DNA of 64,000 nt from Sphingomonas sp. PsM26 (GTDB lineage Bacteria; Pseudomonadota; Alphaproteobacteria; Sphingomonadales; Sphingomonadaceae), in assembly GCA_030433805.1 (NCBI GenBank), contig JARUXA010000020.1, positions 31,123 to 95,122 on the forward strand. The letters are read 5' to 3'. The translations under genes were made by a program, and so were the position numbers. Positions within the stretch are counted from its first letter, which is position 1, and the number at the start of each line of letters is the position of its first letter. The notes under the pieces are model-generated. The model searched no databases, had not been told where the DNA came from, and was given only the letters and a program-made list of their open reading frames with translations. Of this stretch, positions 20,111 to 28,598 are shown piece by piece.

Positions 20111-21532
20111 TCAGGCCGCCACTCGCTTCCCCTGCGCGATGGTGCTCTGCCGCCGCCCGTAGATGAAGTACAACGCCAGCCCGATCACATTCCACCCGAC
20201 GAAGCGCACCAGCGTCGACGTCGGCAGGCTCGCGAGCAAATACAGGCAGCCCAGCACGGTCAGCGTCCCCACCACATAGGCCGCCGGGCAGCGAAACACC
20301 CGCGGCATCAAGGGCGCGGTGCGGCGGAGCACGATCAGGCACACCCCCACCGAGATGAACGCGATCAGCGTCCCCGCATTCGCCAGCTCGGCGATCTCGT
20401 CGAGCCGGAAGAACCCCGCGACCGCGGCGATCGACAGGCCGGTCAGCAAAGTGATCAGCGTCGGCGATCCGGTGCGCTTGCTCACCGTCGCGAGCCCGCG
20501 CGGGAGCAGCCCGTCGCGCGCCATCACGAAGAAGATTCGGCTCTGCCCGTACATCATCACCAGGATGACCGACGGCAGCGCGATCACCGCCGCCAGCGCG
20601 ATCAACTGCGCGGCGAACGGCTCGCCCAGCTGGCGCAACACCAAGGCAAGCGGTTCGGGCGAATTGGCGAGCGCGGTGAAGGGGAGCGCGCCGATCGCGG
20701 TGATCGCCACCGCCATGTAGATCACCGTGCACACCAGCATCGACCCGACGATCCCGATCGTCAGGTCGCGCTTGGGGTTCTTGGTCTCCTCGGCCGAAGT
20801 CGCGACCGCATCGAAGCCGTAGAAAGCGAAGAACACGATCGCCGCCGCCGCCATCACCCCGCGCTTGTGCCCGCCGCTTTCGACCGAGCCGAAGCCGTAC
20901 GGCATGAACGGGTGCAGGTTCGCGCTGTTGAAGGCGGGCAGCGCGTAGATCACGAACAGCGTCAGCGCGACGAGCTTGATCACGACGAGAATGATGTTGA
21001 GCGTCGCGCTCTGGCGGGTGCCGAGGATCAGCATCCCCATCACCGCCAGCGCGACCCCGACCGCGGGCAGGTTGATCAGCCCGCCGCCATGCGGCCCGAC
21101 CAGCAGCGCATGCGGCAGATGCACCCCCGCCGCCTCGATCCAGCCGACGAGATAGCCCGACCAGCCGACCGCCACCGTGGAACAGGCGAGCGAATATTCG
21201 AGGATCAGGCTCCACCCGACGACCCAGGCGACGGTCTCGCCGAGGGCTGTATAGCTGAACGTATAGGCGCTCCCCGCCGCCGGGATCAGCGTGGCGAGTT
21301 CGGTATAGGCGAGCGCCGCGCAGCCGCAGACGATCCCGCAAATGACGAAGGCGAGGATCACGGCTGGCCCCGCGCGTTCCGCGCCGACGCCGACCAGCGT
21401 ATAGATGCCGGTGCCGACGATCGCGCCCACGCCCAGCGCGATCAGATGCGGCCAGCTCAACGTCTTGGCGAGGCTGTGGTGATCGGAAACGGGGGTCTCG
21501 AACGATTTTCGCGGTCCAAACATAGTCCCCAT
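20111..21532 (-). CDS. APC-superfamily amino acid permease, probable (hydroxy)proline importer
   Basis: This 473-aa protein has 12 hydrophobic segments, TM1 motif GVGAIVGTGIYTLVG and conserved FYGFDAVATSAEE. It is the last gene of a four-gene operon (deaminase, epimerase, GntR regulator, permease), 14 bases after the regulator. Its position suggests import of hydroxyproline, proline or small Pro-containing peptides' products; this is inferred from context only. ATG 21532 and ATG 21523 are both possible starts, the latter having a closer GGGGA. It resembles the permease at 11012-12445 in fold but lies in a different context. Confidence 0.87.
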   Translation of the reverse strand: MGTMFGPRKSFETPVSDHHSLAKTLSWPHLIALGVGAIVGTGIYTLVGVGAERAGPAVILAFVICGIVCGCAALAYTELATLIPAAGSAYTFSYTALGETVAWVVGWSLILEYSLACSTVAVGWSGYLVGWIEAAGVHLPHALLVGPHGGGLINLPAVGVALAVMGMLILGTRQSATLNIILVVIKLVALTLFVIYALPAFNSANLHPFMPYGFGSVESGGHKRGVMAAAAIVFFAFYGFDAVATSAEETKNPKRDLTIGIVGSMLVCTVIYMAVAITAIGALPFTALANSPEPLALVLRQLGEPFAAQLIALAAVIALPSVILVMMYGQSRIFFVMARDGLLPRGLATVSKRTGSPTLITLLTGLSIAAVAGFFRLDEIAELANAGTLIAFISVGVCLIVLRRTAPLMPRVFRCPAAYVVGTLTVLGCLYLLASLPTSTLVRFVGWNVIGLALYFIYGRRQSTIAQGKRVAA

Positions 21533-21546
21533 CCCCTAAGGCTCCG

Positions 21547-22200
21547 TCAGTTCGTATTTGCGCCGAGCTGGCCGCGGAGATCGGTCAGCGTCGATTGAAT
21601 GTGGCTTGCGAGCAAGGTCGTCATCAGCGCCTCGTCACGCGCGAGCCACGCGTCGAGCAGGCCGCGATGCTCGATATGCGCGCGATCCTCGCGCCCGGCG
21701 GGCTGGAGATGCGCGACGACATAGCGTTCCGCCAGGATCGTGAGGCGCTCGACCAGTTGCGTGGTGAGCAGGCGACGCCCCGGCCGGACGAGGGCTGTAT
21801 GAAACACGCGGTTGCGGATCGCGACTTCGGACAGGCGATCCCCGGCGGCACTGTCGAGTTCCTCGAACGCGAGTTGGGCGATCGCGCGGTCCTCGTCATT
21901 CGCGACGGTCGCGGCATAAGCGGCGGCGGCGGGTTCGATGCTCAGGCGCAGCGCGAAGATGTCGTCGGCCTCGGCCGCCGACATCGGCTGGACCGCATAG
22001 CCGCGGTTGGCGTGGCTGGTCAGCAGCCCTTCCTGCTCGAGCCGCGCGAGCGCCTCGCGCAGCGGGATCTTGCTCACGCCGAGTTCGCTTGCCAGCGCAT
22101 CCTGGCGGATCGGGGTGTGGCCGGGGAGCTTGCCGGTGACGATCTGCTCGCGAACGATCTCGAACACCTGTTCGGACAGGGTGCGGACGACGATGCTCAT
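21547..22200 (-). CDS. GntR-family (FadR/FCD type) transcriptional regulator of the hydroxyproline locus
   Basis: This 217-aa protein has an N-terminal winged helix (TPIRQDALASELGVSKIPLREALARLEQEGLL, about residues 30-62) and a C-terminal all-helical FCD ligand domain with metal-binding His/Asp positions (D..FH..L, H..L..A). The start is ATG 22200; the frame continues upstream only through the epimerase gene. It sits inside the hydroxyproline operon and is the obvious candidate to bind the shared palindromes at 24221, 33904 and 44934. FCD-type GntR proteins commonly bind short palindromes of the TATAC-N-GTATA kind and are released by pathway metabolites. Confidence 0.9.
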   Translation of the reverse strand: MSIVVRTLSEQVFEIVREQIVTGKLPGHTPIRQDALASELGVSKIPLREALARLEQEGLLTSHANRGYAVQPMSAAEADDIFALRLSIEPAAAAYAATVANDEDRAIAQLAFEELDSAAGDRLSEVAIRNRVFHTALVRPGRRLLTTQLVERLTILAERYVVAHLQPAGREDRAHIEHRGLLDAWLARDEALMTTLLASHIQSTLTDLRGQLGANTN

Positions 22201-22246
22201 GGACGGGCTCCGATGCGAGGGACGTGGCCGCAAGACGGGCGGCAAC

Positions 22247-23245
22247 TCACGTAACCTGGAAACCTTCCCAGAACGAGTCGCTGCTATCAATCCAGATCGT
22301 GTTGAACCCGGTCGCGATCGCCGACCCCTCGATCGACGGAATGATCGCCGCCTGATCGCCGAGCTGCGTCGCCGCCTCGACCCGGCCGATGAAGCGGCTG
22401 CCGATATAGCTTTCGTGGACGAAGCGGTCGCCGGGGGCGAGCCGTCCGCTGTCGGCAAGATGCGCGAGCCGGGCGGAAGTGCCGGTCCCGCACGGCGAGC
22501 GGTCGATCGCCTTGTCGCCGTAGAACACCGCGTTGCGGCCATCCGCGCCGTCTCCACGCGGCACGTCCGCCCACAGGATGTGGCTGACGCCGCGGATCGT
22601 CGGGTCGAGCGGGTGGACGGGTTCGTACACCGCGCGCACCGCGTCACGGATCCTGCCGCTGAGGTCGATCAGCCGCGCTGCGCCGAGATCGTCGAGCCCG
22701 GTGTACGCACCCTGCGGCTCGATGATCGCGTAATAATTGCCACCGTAGGCGACGTCGATCGTCAGCGGGCCGATGCCCTCGACGTCGACCTTGATGCCCT
22801 TGGCCGCGACATAAGCGGGGACGTTGGTGATTCGCACCGCCGTCACCTTGTCGCCTTCAGTCTCATAAGCGACGTCGATCACGCCCGCGGGGACTTCGAT
22901 CCGCAACCGGCCCGGCTCGGCGGGCTGGATCAGCCCGTGTTCGAGCCCGAAGGTGACCATCCCGATCGTGCCGTGGCCGCACATCGGCAGGCAGCCGCTC
23001 GTTTCGATGAACAGGATGCCGACATCGGTATCTGCGCGCGTCGGGGGATAGAGGAACCCGCCCGACATCATGTCATGCCCGCGCGGTTCGAAGCACAGCC
23101 CGGTGCGGATCCAGTCGAACCGAGTCATGAAATCCTGCCGCCGCTCCGACATGGAAGCGCCCTTCAGGAGCGGGGCCCCGCCCGCGACGAGGCGGACGGG
23201 GTTTCCGGCGGTGTGGCCGTCGATGCAGAAGAAGGTATGGCGCAT
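22247..23245 (-). CDS. 4-hydroxyproline 2-epimerase (proline racemase superfamily)
   Basis: This 332-aa protein carries both catalytic cysteines of the racemase superfamily: Cys89 in MCGHGTIG and Cys252 in SPCGTGTSAR. The presence of two Cys, with HG after the first, points to a racemase/epimerase and away from trans-3-hydroxyproline dehydratase, which has Thr at the second site. It converts trans-4-hydroxy-L-proline to cis-4-hydroxy-D-proline, the first step of bacterial hydroxyproline breakdown. It follows the DapA-family gene by 12 bases. Neighbouring FAD dehydrogenase and deaminase genes support 4-hydroxyproline rather than proline as substrate. Confidence 0.9.
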   Translation of the reverse strand: MRHTFFCIDGHTAGNPVRLVAGGAPLLKGASMSERRQDFMTRFDWIRTGLCFEPRGHDMMSGGFLYPPTRADTDVGILFIETSGCLPMCGHGTIGMVTFGLEHGLIQPAEPGRLRIEVPAGVIDVAYETEGDKVTAVRITNVPAYVAAKGIKVDVEGIGPLTIDVAYGGNYYAIIEPQGAYTGLDDLGAARLIDLSGRIRDAVRAVYEPVHPLDPTIRGVSHILWADVPRGDGADGRNAVFYGDKAIDRSPCGTGTSARLAHLADSGRLAPGDRFVHESYIGSRFIGRVEAATQLGDQAAIIPSIEGSAIATGFNTIWIDSSDSFWEGFQVT

Positions 23246-23257
23246 CGGCGGAGGCTA

Positions 23258-24190
23258 TCAGGCAGCTTGAGCGGAGGCGAGGGGTGCCGGGGGGGCAAGC
23301 GTGGGACGGGTGGCGGCGGCCTTTTCGACCATCGCGATCACTTCGGCGCGGCGTGCGCCGACCAATGGGTAGCGCGGCGGGAGGACGCGCTCGGACCCGC
23401 GGCCCATAACTTGCTCGGCGAGCTTGATCGACTGGACGAGGTCATGCTCGGCATCGAGGTGGAGGAGCGGCATGAACCAGCGATAGATTTCCATCGCCTT
23501 GGCATGATCGCCGCGCGCGAAGGCGTTGACCAGTTCGACCGATTCGCGCGGGAAGGCGTTGGTCAGGCCCGAGACCCAGCCCTGCGCGCCGAGATACAGC
23601 CCCTCGAGCGCGACGTCGTCGAGCCCGGCGAACAGTACGTAGCGGTCGCCGAATGCGGTCTTCACATCGGTGAAGCGGCGCGTGTCGGGGGCGGATTCTT
23701 TGACCGCGACGATGTTGGCGACATCGACCAAAGCGGCGAGCACGTCATTGTCGATCAGCGTGCGATACGCCGGGGGGTTGTTGTAGAGCATGATCGGCAG
23801 GCCGACCGACTCGGCAACGCCCTTGAAGTGGGCGACGAGTTCGTGCGGCTTGGGGACATAGACCATCGGCGGGAGCAGCATCAGCCCGTCGGCGCCCGCG
23901 GTCTCGGCGGCCTTGGCGTAGCGCACCGCACGGCGCGTATCATATTCCGAGACGCCGGTGATGACGGGCACGCGCCCCGCAACCGCCTCGACGATCGCGC
24001 TGAGGACCTCGACCTTCTCGTCATATTCGAACGAGTTGTTCTCGCCGACCGTGCCGAGCGCGATGACGCCGGTGACGCCATCCTTGATCAGATCATCGAC
24101 AACGCGCTGCGTGTCCGCCAGATCGACCGTAAGGTCTTCACGGATCTGCGTGGTGACTGCGGGGAAAACACCCTTCCATGCGACAGACAT
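23258..24190 (-). CDS. DapA-family 1-pyrroline-4-hydroxy-2-carboxylate deaminase
   Basis: This 310-aa protein is a class-I-aldolase-type TIM barrel of the dihydrodipicolinate synthase family. It has GTVGENNSF near residue 47, the Tyr in LYNNPP and the Schiff-base Lys in AVKES. Beside a hydroxyproline epimerase and a D-amino-acid dehydrogenase, the best reading is the deaminase that turns pyrroline-4-hydroxy-2-carboxylate into 2-oxoglutarate semialdehyde. The semialdehyde dehydrogenase that would finish the pathway is not in the window. It is the first gene of the minus-strand operon, starting 31 bases from palindrome A. The frame extends beyond ATG 24190 only as a shadow of the opposite gene. 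Confidence 0.87.
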   Translation of the reverse strand: MSVAWKGVFPAVTTQIREDLTVDLADTQRVVDDLIKDGVTGVIALGTVGENNSFEYDEKVEVLSAIVEAVAGRVPVITGVSEYDTRRAVRYAKAAETAGADGLMLLPPMVYVPKPHELVAHFKGVAESVGLPIMLYNNPPAYRTLIDNDVLAALVDVANIVAVKESAPDTRRFTDVKTAFGDRYVLFAGLDDVALEGLYLGAQGWVSGLTNAFPRESVELVNAFARGDHAKAMEIYRWFMPLLHLDAEHDLVQSIKLAEQVMGRGSERVLPPRYPLVGARRAEVIAMVEKAAATRPTLAPPAPLASAQAA

Positions 24191-24220
24191 TGCGTATCGA
24201 CCTTCCTCAATCTCGTTGTA

Positions 24221-24231
24221 TATACCGTATA
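24221..24231. promoter_or_regulatory. Palindrome A, probable GntR operator between divergent hydroxyproline operons
   Basis: TATACCGTATA is a perfect odd palindrome (TATAC-C-GTATA) placed between the deaminase gene (minus) and the D-amino-acid dehydrogenase gene (plus). It is the exact reverse complement of palindrome B at 33904 and differs at two positions from palindrome C at 44934. Confidence 0.7.
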
Positions 24232-24266
24232 CGAAATGGGAAGTGACAGTGCAACAGGAGAATCGC

Positions 24267-25502
24267 TTGCGCTCTATCGGGATCATCGGCGGCGGGGTCG
24301 TCGGGCTGACCGCAGCGCTTGCGTTGCTCGACCGCGGGCTGGCGGTGACGCTGTTCGACCCGGATGTCGCCAAGGGTGCGGCCTCCTGGGGGAATGCCGG
24401 GCATATCGCAGTCGAACAGGTCGAACCGCTCGCGTCACCGGGGGCGATGAGGTCGGTGCCGGGGCGGTTGTTCTCGCGCGGCGGGGCGCTCGCCTTGCCG
24501 CTGTCGATGGCGGCGAGCTGGCTGCCGTTCGGCCTGAAGCTGGCGGCGGCGTCGACACCGGCGCGCTTCTCGGCGGGGACGGCGGCGCTGACGCCGTTGC
24601 TCGCCGCGGCGATGCCGGGCTGGTGCGCATTGGTCGACGCGCTCGATACGCCCGAACTGTTGCGGCAGGACGGACATATCGTGACGTGGGAATCCGATGC
24701 GACGGCGCGGCGCGGGCGGTTGAAATGGCATCGCGCGGCGATCGGCACCGCGACGATCGGCGAAGTCGATTCGACCATGTTCAGTCGCGCTCGCGGGTTG
24801 AGCAAGAGCGTGGTGGACGGTGTGCGGTTCGCCGGCAGCGGGCAGATCAACGATCTTGCGCGGCTCGCGGCGGTGCTGGAGGCGGCGGTCGTCGCGCGTG
24901 GCGGGACGATCGTGCGTGACGCGGCACGACTGGTCGAGACCGGCGATGGCGTGGCGATCGAGGGCCATCCGAGCGACCTCGTATTGGTCTGCGCAGGCGT
25001 CCGGTCGCGCGCGCTGCTCGAACCGCTCGGGTACCGCGTGCCGATGATCGCCGAGCGCGGATATCACATTCGCGCCGACGCGGCGGGCTGGCCCGCGGAT
25101 TTGCCGCCGATCGTGTTCGAGGACCGGTCGATGATCGTCACGCGTTATGCCGATTGCGTTCAGGCGGCGAGCTTCGTCGAGCTGGGCAAGCCCGATGCGC
25201 CTGCCGATCCGCGCAAATGGGAGCGGCTGGAGCGGCATGTCGCGCAGCTGGGGCTGCCGATCACCGGGCCGTATCGCCGCTGGATGGGCGCGCGCCCGAC
25301 GTTGCCCGATTATCTCCCTGCGATCGGGCGGTCGGCGCGGCATCCCAATCTGCTCTATGCCTTCGGGCATCAGCATCTCGGCTTGACGCTCGCGCCCGTG
25401 ACCGCGCAGCTTGTCGGTGCGCTCGCGGTGGCGGACCAGCCGTCGGTCGCGATCGCGCGTTTTTCGCTCGACCGTTTCTCTCGGCAAGGACCGCGTACAT
25501 GA
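24267..25502 (+). CDS. FAD-dependent D-hydroxyproline dehydrogenase (DadA family)
   Basis: This 411-aa protein begins at TTG 24267, chosen because AGGAG ends exactly six bases upstream and the N-terminus then reads RSIGIIGGGVVGL, the FAD-binding Rossmann loop. GTG 24243 and 24249 are alternatives. SWGNAGHI follows, as in DadA and other D-amino-acid dehydrogenases, and the C-terminal GHQHLGLTLAP is the second FAD-contact region. In this setting it oxidises cis-4-hydroxy-D-proline to pyrroline-4-hydroxy-2-carboxylate. It opens a plus-strand operon with the M24 peptidase (ATGA overlap) and a DUF885 protein. Confidence 0.88.
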   Translation: MRSIGIIGGGVVGLTAALALLDRGLAVTLFDPDVAKGAASWGNAGHIAVEQVEPLASPGAMRSVPGRLFSRGGALALPLSMAASWLPFGLKLAAASTPARFSAGTAALTPLLAAAMPGWCALVDALDTPELLRQDGHIVTWESDATARRGRLKWHRAAIGTATIGEVDSTMFSRARGLSKSVVDGVRFAGSGQINDLARLAAVLEAAVVARGGTIVRDAARLVETGDGVAIEGHPSDLVLVCAGVRSRALLEPLGYRVPMIAERGYHIRADAAGWPADLPPIVFEDRSMIVTRYADCVQAASFVELGKPDAPADPRKWERLERHVAQLGLPITGPYRRWMGARPTLPDYLPAIGRSARHPNLLYAFGHQHLGLTLAPVTAQLVGALAVADQPSVAIARFSLDRFSRQGPRT

Positions 25503-26680
25503 CCATCGGTGGATCGACCGCAGCAACCGAACTCGCAGCGCTTGCGCCATGGGGCGACCCGGCACCGCGCATCACCGCCGCCGAACGCGCAGCCCGGCTC
25601 GATCGTGCGCGGGCGCTGACGGCGGAAGCGGGGGCGGATGCGCTGCTGATCGGTGCAGGCGCGAGCTTGCGCTATTTCGCGGGCGTGCCGTGGGGGGCGA
25701 GCGAGCGGCTGGTCGCGCTGGTGCTGCCGGTGGAGGGCGATCCGGTGATCGTCTGTCCGCGCTTCGAGGAAGGATCGCTGCTCGCGGCGCTCGAGATCCC
25801 CGCCGACGTTCGGTTGTGGGAAGAGGATGAGAGCCCGTCGGCTTCGGTCGCCGCCGGGTTGCGCGGTGGCGCTACTTTGCTGGTCGACCCGCAATTGCCG
25901 TTCGGCATGGCGACCGCGCTTGGCGCGCGCGGGCTGGTGCTGCGTGATGCGTCGGGGGTGGTCGATGCGTGCCGGATGATCAAGAGCCCGGCGGAGCTGG
26001 CCTTGTTGTCGCAGGCGAAGGCGATGACGCTGGAGGTACAGCGGCGCGCGGCGGCGATCCTCGAGCCCGGCATCGCGGCGAGCGCGGTGATCCGCTTCAT
26101 CGATTCCGCGCATCGGGCTTTGGGGTCGTCGGGGTCGTATTTTTGCGCGGTGCAATTCGGGCGCGCGACGGCGCTTCCGCATGGCTTGCCGGGGGATCAG
26201 CTGCTCGAGGAGGACCAGCTCGTGCTCATCGATACCGGCTGCCAGGTCGAGGGCTATCATTCGGACATCACGCGGACCTATGCGTTCGGGACGGTCGATG
26301 CCAAGGTCCATGCGATCTTCGAGACCGAACAGGCGGCGCAACGCGCGGCGTTCGAGGCGGTGCGGCCGGGGGTGACGTGCGAAAGAGTGGATGCCGCGGC
26401 GCGTGCGGTGCTGGAGCGCGCCGGGCTGGGGCCGGACTATCGCCTGCCGGGGCTGCCGCATCGCACCGGGCACGGGATCGGGCTGTCGATTCATGAGCCC
26501 GCCTATCTGGTGCGCGGGGACCGGACGGCGCTTGCACCGGGGATGTGTTTTTCGAACGAACCGATGATCGTCGTGCCCGATCGCTTCGGGGTGCGGCTGG
26601 AGGATCACTTCCACGTCACCGAAACGGGCGCGGCGTGGTTCACCGAGCCGCAGCCGTCGATCGACCGGCCGTTCGGGTAG
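25499..26680 (+). CDS. M24-family Xaa-Pro peptidase (prolidase/aminopeptidase P-like)
   Basis: This 393-aa protein has a creatinase-type N-terminal domain followed by the pita-bread catalytic fold. All five metal ligands are seen in order: Asp in LIDTGCQ, Asp in YHSDITRTY, His in HRTGHGIGL, Glu in SNEPMIV and Glu in VRLEDHF. There is no signal peptide, so it is cytoplasmic. It would release free (hydroxy)proline from Xaa-Pro peptides and feed the epimerase. The ATG overlaps the stop of the dehydrogenase gene (ATGA), showing tight coupling with hydroxyproline oxidation. Prolidase versus aminopeptidase P specificity cannot be told from the sequence. Confidence 0.9.
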   Translation: MTIGGSTAATELAALAPWGDPAPRITAAERAARLDRARALTAEAGADALLIGAGASLRYFAGVPWGASERLVALVLPVEGDPVIVCPRFEEGSLLAALEIPADVRLWEEDESPSASVAAGLRGGATLLVDPQLPFGMATALGARGLVLRDASGVVDACRMIKSPAELALLSQAKAMTLEVQRRAAAILEPGIAASAVIRFIDSAHRALGSSGSYFCAVQFGRATALPHGLPGDQLLEEDQLVLIDTGCQVEGYHSDITRTYAFGTVDAKVHAIFETEQAAQRAAFEAVRPGVTCERVDAAARAVLERAGLGPDYRLPGLPHRTGHGIGLSIHEPAYLVRGDRTALAPGMCFSNEPMIVVPDRFGVRLEDHFHVTETGAAWFTEPQPSIDRPFG

Positions 26681-26718
26681 CGGGGGGCGGGGGCGGCTTT
26701 TCAATCACAGGGGGAACG

Positions 26719-28398
26719 ATGATGCGACATTCGACACGATTTGCACTGCTGCTGGCGCTGCTGACCACGACGACGGCGGTGCCGATTCAGGCGCAGGAGC
26801 CCGCACGGACGACTGCGACGCCAGCCAAGCCCGCGCTCGTCGCGTTCTTTACTGAATGGCGCAGGTTTGCGGAGGCACCGCAGATCAAGGGGGTGCCCGA
26901 TTATTCGCCCGCGGCGATGGCGCGCCAGAGCGCCGGGCTCGCGACCTTCCGCCAACGATTGGCCGCGCTTGACCGGACGGGCTGGAGCAAGGCGGACGGG
27001 ATCGACGCGCAACTGATCGAGGCCGAGATGAACGGGCTCGATTTCAACCTGCGCGTGTTGCGGCCGTGGGCGCGCGATCCCGGCTTCTACCAGACGGTGT
27101 GGGGTGAAGAGAGCGACGTTCCCGCGCACGAAGGCCCCAATGCACCCGCGATCGACCTGTTCGCGTTCGACTATCCGCTGTCGGCGAAGGATGCGCGGCA
27201 GCTGACCACGATGCTCCAGACCGTGCCGGCGTTGTTGACGCAGGCGCGCGGGACGCTGGCGGCAAGCAATGCGCGCGACCTGTGGCTGTATGGCGCACGG
27301 GCGTTTCGCGAACAATCGGCGGTGCTGGCGAAGCTCGAGGCGGGGACGTTGACGATGCGCACGTTGGATGGCGCGAAGCACGCCGATCTGTCGGGTGCGG
27401 GGCGGACGGCTTTGCCTGCGGTCCGTGCGGCGCGCGCGGCGACCGACGCGTTCGCGGCGTGGATCGCGGCGGAGGCGCCGAAGAAGACCGGGCCTTCGGG
27501 AGTCGGGAAGGCGGATTATGACTGGGCGATGCGCAACGTCCATCTGCTGCCGTACGGCTATGACGAACAGGTCGCGTTGCTCCAGCGCGAGCTCGACCGG
27601 TCGCGCGCATCGCTGCGGCTCGAGGAAGTGCGCAACCGTGCGCTGCCGCCGCTCGATCCGATCGAGGATCCTGCCGCCTACAACACACTGGCCGCCGAGA
27701 AGGCGCGGCGGTTTGCCGATTTCCTGATCACTACGGGGATGGTGCCGGACAAACCCTATTACCGCGCCGCGATCGCCGCACAGCAAGTGCCGTTCACGCC
27801 GCTCGCCGAGCGCAACTTCTTCTCGCACGTCACCGCGCGCGACCCGTTGCCGCTGTACAGCCATGACTATCACTGGATCGACCTTGCTCGCCTGAAGCAC
27901 GAGCCGCAGGCCAACCCGATCCGGCAGGGGCCGCTGCTCTACAACATCTTCGAAGAACGCTCCGAGGGGTTCGCGACCGCGATGGAGGAGATCGCGCTCC
28001 ATACCGGGCTGTATGACGACCTGCCGCGCGGGCGCGAGCTGGTGTGGATCATGCTGGCGAACCGCGCGGCGCGCGGGCTCGCGTCGCTCAAGGTGCAGGC
28101 GAAGGAGATGACCTTGGCGGAGGCGGGGCAATTCCACGCACGCTGGACCCCGCGCGGGTTTTCCGACGCCGCGAGCGATCTCGTCGGGTTCGAACAGCTG
28201 CTGTACCTGCGGCAGCCGGGCTATGGGACGAGCTACGTGACGGGGAAGCTGCAATATGACCGGCTGCTGTCGGACCTGTCCGACCGTGCTGGGCGCGACG
28301 GCAAGCCGTTCGATGCGGCGCGCGCGTTGCAGGCGATGTGGGCGCCGGGGATTATTCCAGTGGCGTTGATCGAGGCGGAGATGATCGAGGAGCGGTAG
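26719..28398 (+). CDS. DUF885 family protein with degenerate metal motif
   Basis: This 559-aa protein has a signal peptide (LLLALLTTTTAVPIQA) and the general DUF885 layout. The conserved HE(S/G)APGH becomes HEPQANP near residue 394: the first His-Glu is kept but the PGH is gone. The later EERSEGFATAMEE matches the family's TEGWGLYSE region. It may be a catalytically changed or binding-only relative of the two canonical copies. It is the third gene of the plus-strand hydroxyproline operon, 38 bases after the M24 peptidase. A double ATG at 26719/26722 follows GGGGAAC. Periplasmic handling of Pro-rich peptides is inferred from context. Confidence 0.75.
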   Translation: MMRHSTRFALLLALLTTTTAVPIQAQEPARTTATPAKPALVAFFTEWRRFAEAPQIKGVPDYSPAAMARQSAGLATFRQRLAALDRTGWSKADGIDAQLIEAEMNGLDFNLRVLRPWARDPGFYQTVWGEESDVPAHEGPNAPAIDLFAFDYPLSAKDARQLTTMLQTVPALLTQARGTLAASNARDLWLYGARAFREQSAVLAKLEAGTLTMRTLDGAKHADLSGAGRTALPAVRAARAATDAFAAWIAAEAPKKTGPSGVGKADYDWAMRNVHLLPYGYDEQVALLQRELDRSRASLRLEEVRNRALPPLDPIEDPAAYNTLAAEKARRFADFLITTGMVPDKPYYRAAIAAQQVPFTPLAERNFFSHVTARDPLPLYSHDYHWIDLARLKHEPQANPIRQGPLLYNIFEERSEGFATAMEEIALHTGLYDDLPRGRELVWIMLANRAARGLASLKVQAKEMTLAEAGQFHARWTPRGFSDAASDLVGFEQLLYLRQPGYGTSYVTGKLQYDRLLSDLSDRAGRDGKPFDAARALQAMWAPGIIPVALIEAEMIEER

Positions 28399-28423
28399 GA
28401 GCGCGGAGGCACCCAACCTAATT

Positions 28424-28520
28424 CCGTCATTCCCGCGAAGGCGGGAATCCATTGCCTCTACGGTCCGGAAAGGCGGGCGCGGCCAGCCAGTATGGATCCC
28501 CGCCTGCGCGGGGATGACGG
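28424..28520. repeat. Inverted pair of palindromic repeats (family 3) between convergent genes
   Basis: Arms 28424-28451 and 28493-28520 are reverse complements at 25 of 28 positions. Each is a hairpin (TCCCGCGAAGGCGGGA and its variant), bounded by CCGTCAT and ATCCA. It fills the gap between two DUF885 genes that converge and may act as a transcription barrier. Units of this kind are common in proteobacterial intergenic regions. Confidence 0.75.
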
Positions 28521-28598
28521 TGTGGGGGCGTTGCGGGCCGCGAACGCCGGGGTTGGGGATGACGGCAGACGGGGAGCGACGGCTCTCCCCAAGACGCC

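Noticed and set aside
22247..23245. Trans-3-hydroxy-L-proline dehydratase for the racemase-family gene
   Set aside because: Both catalytic positions are Cys (89 and 252); the dehydratases have Thr at the second.
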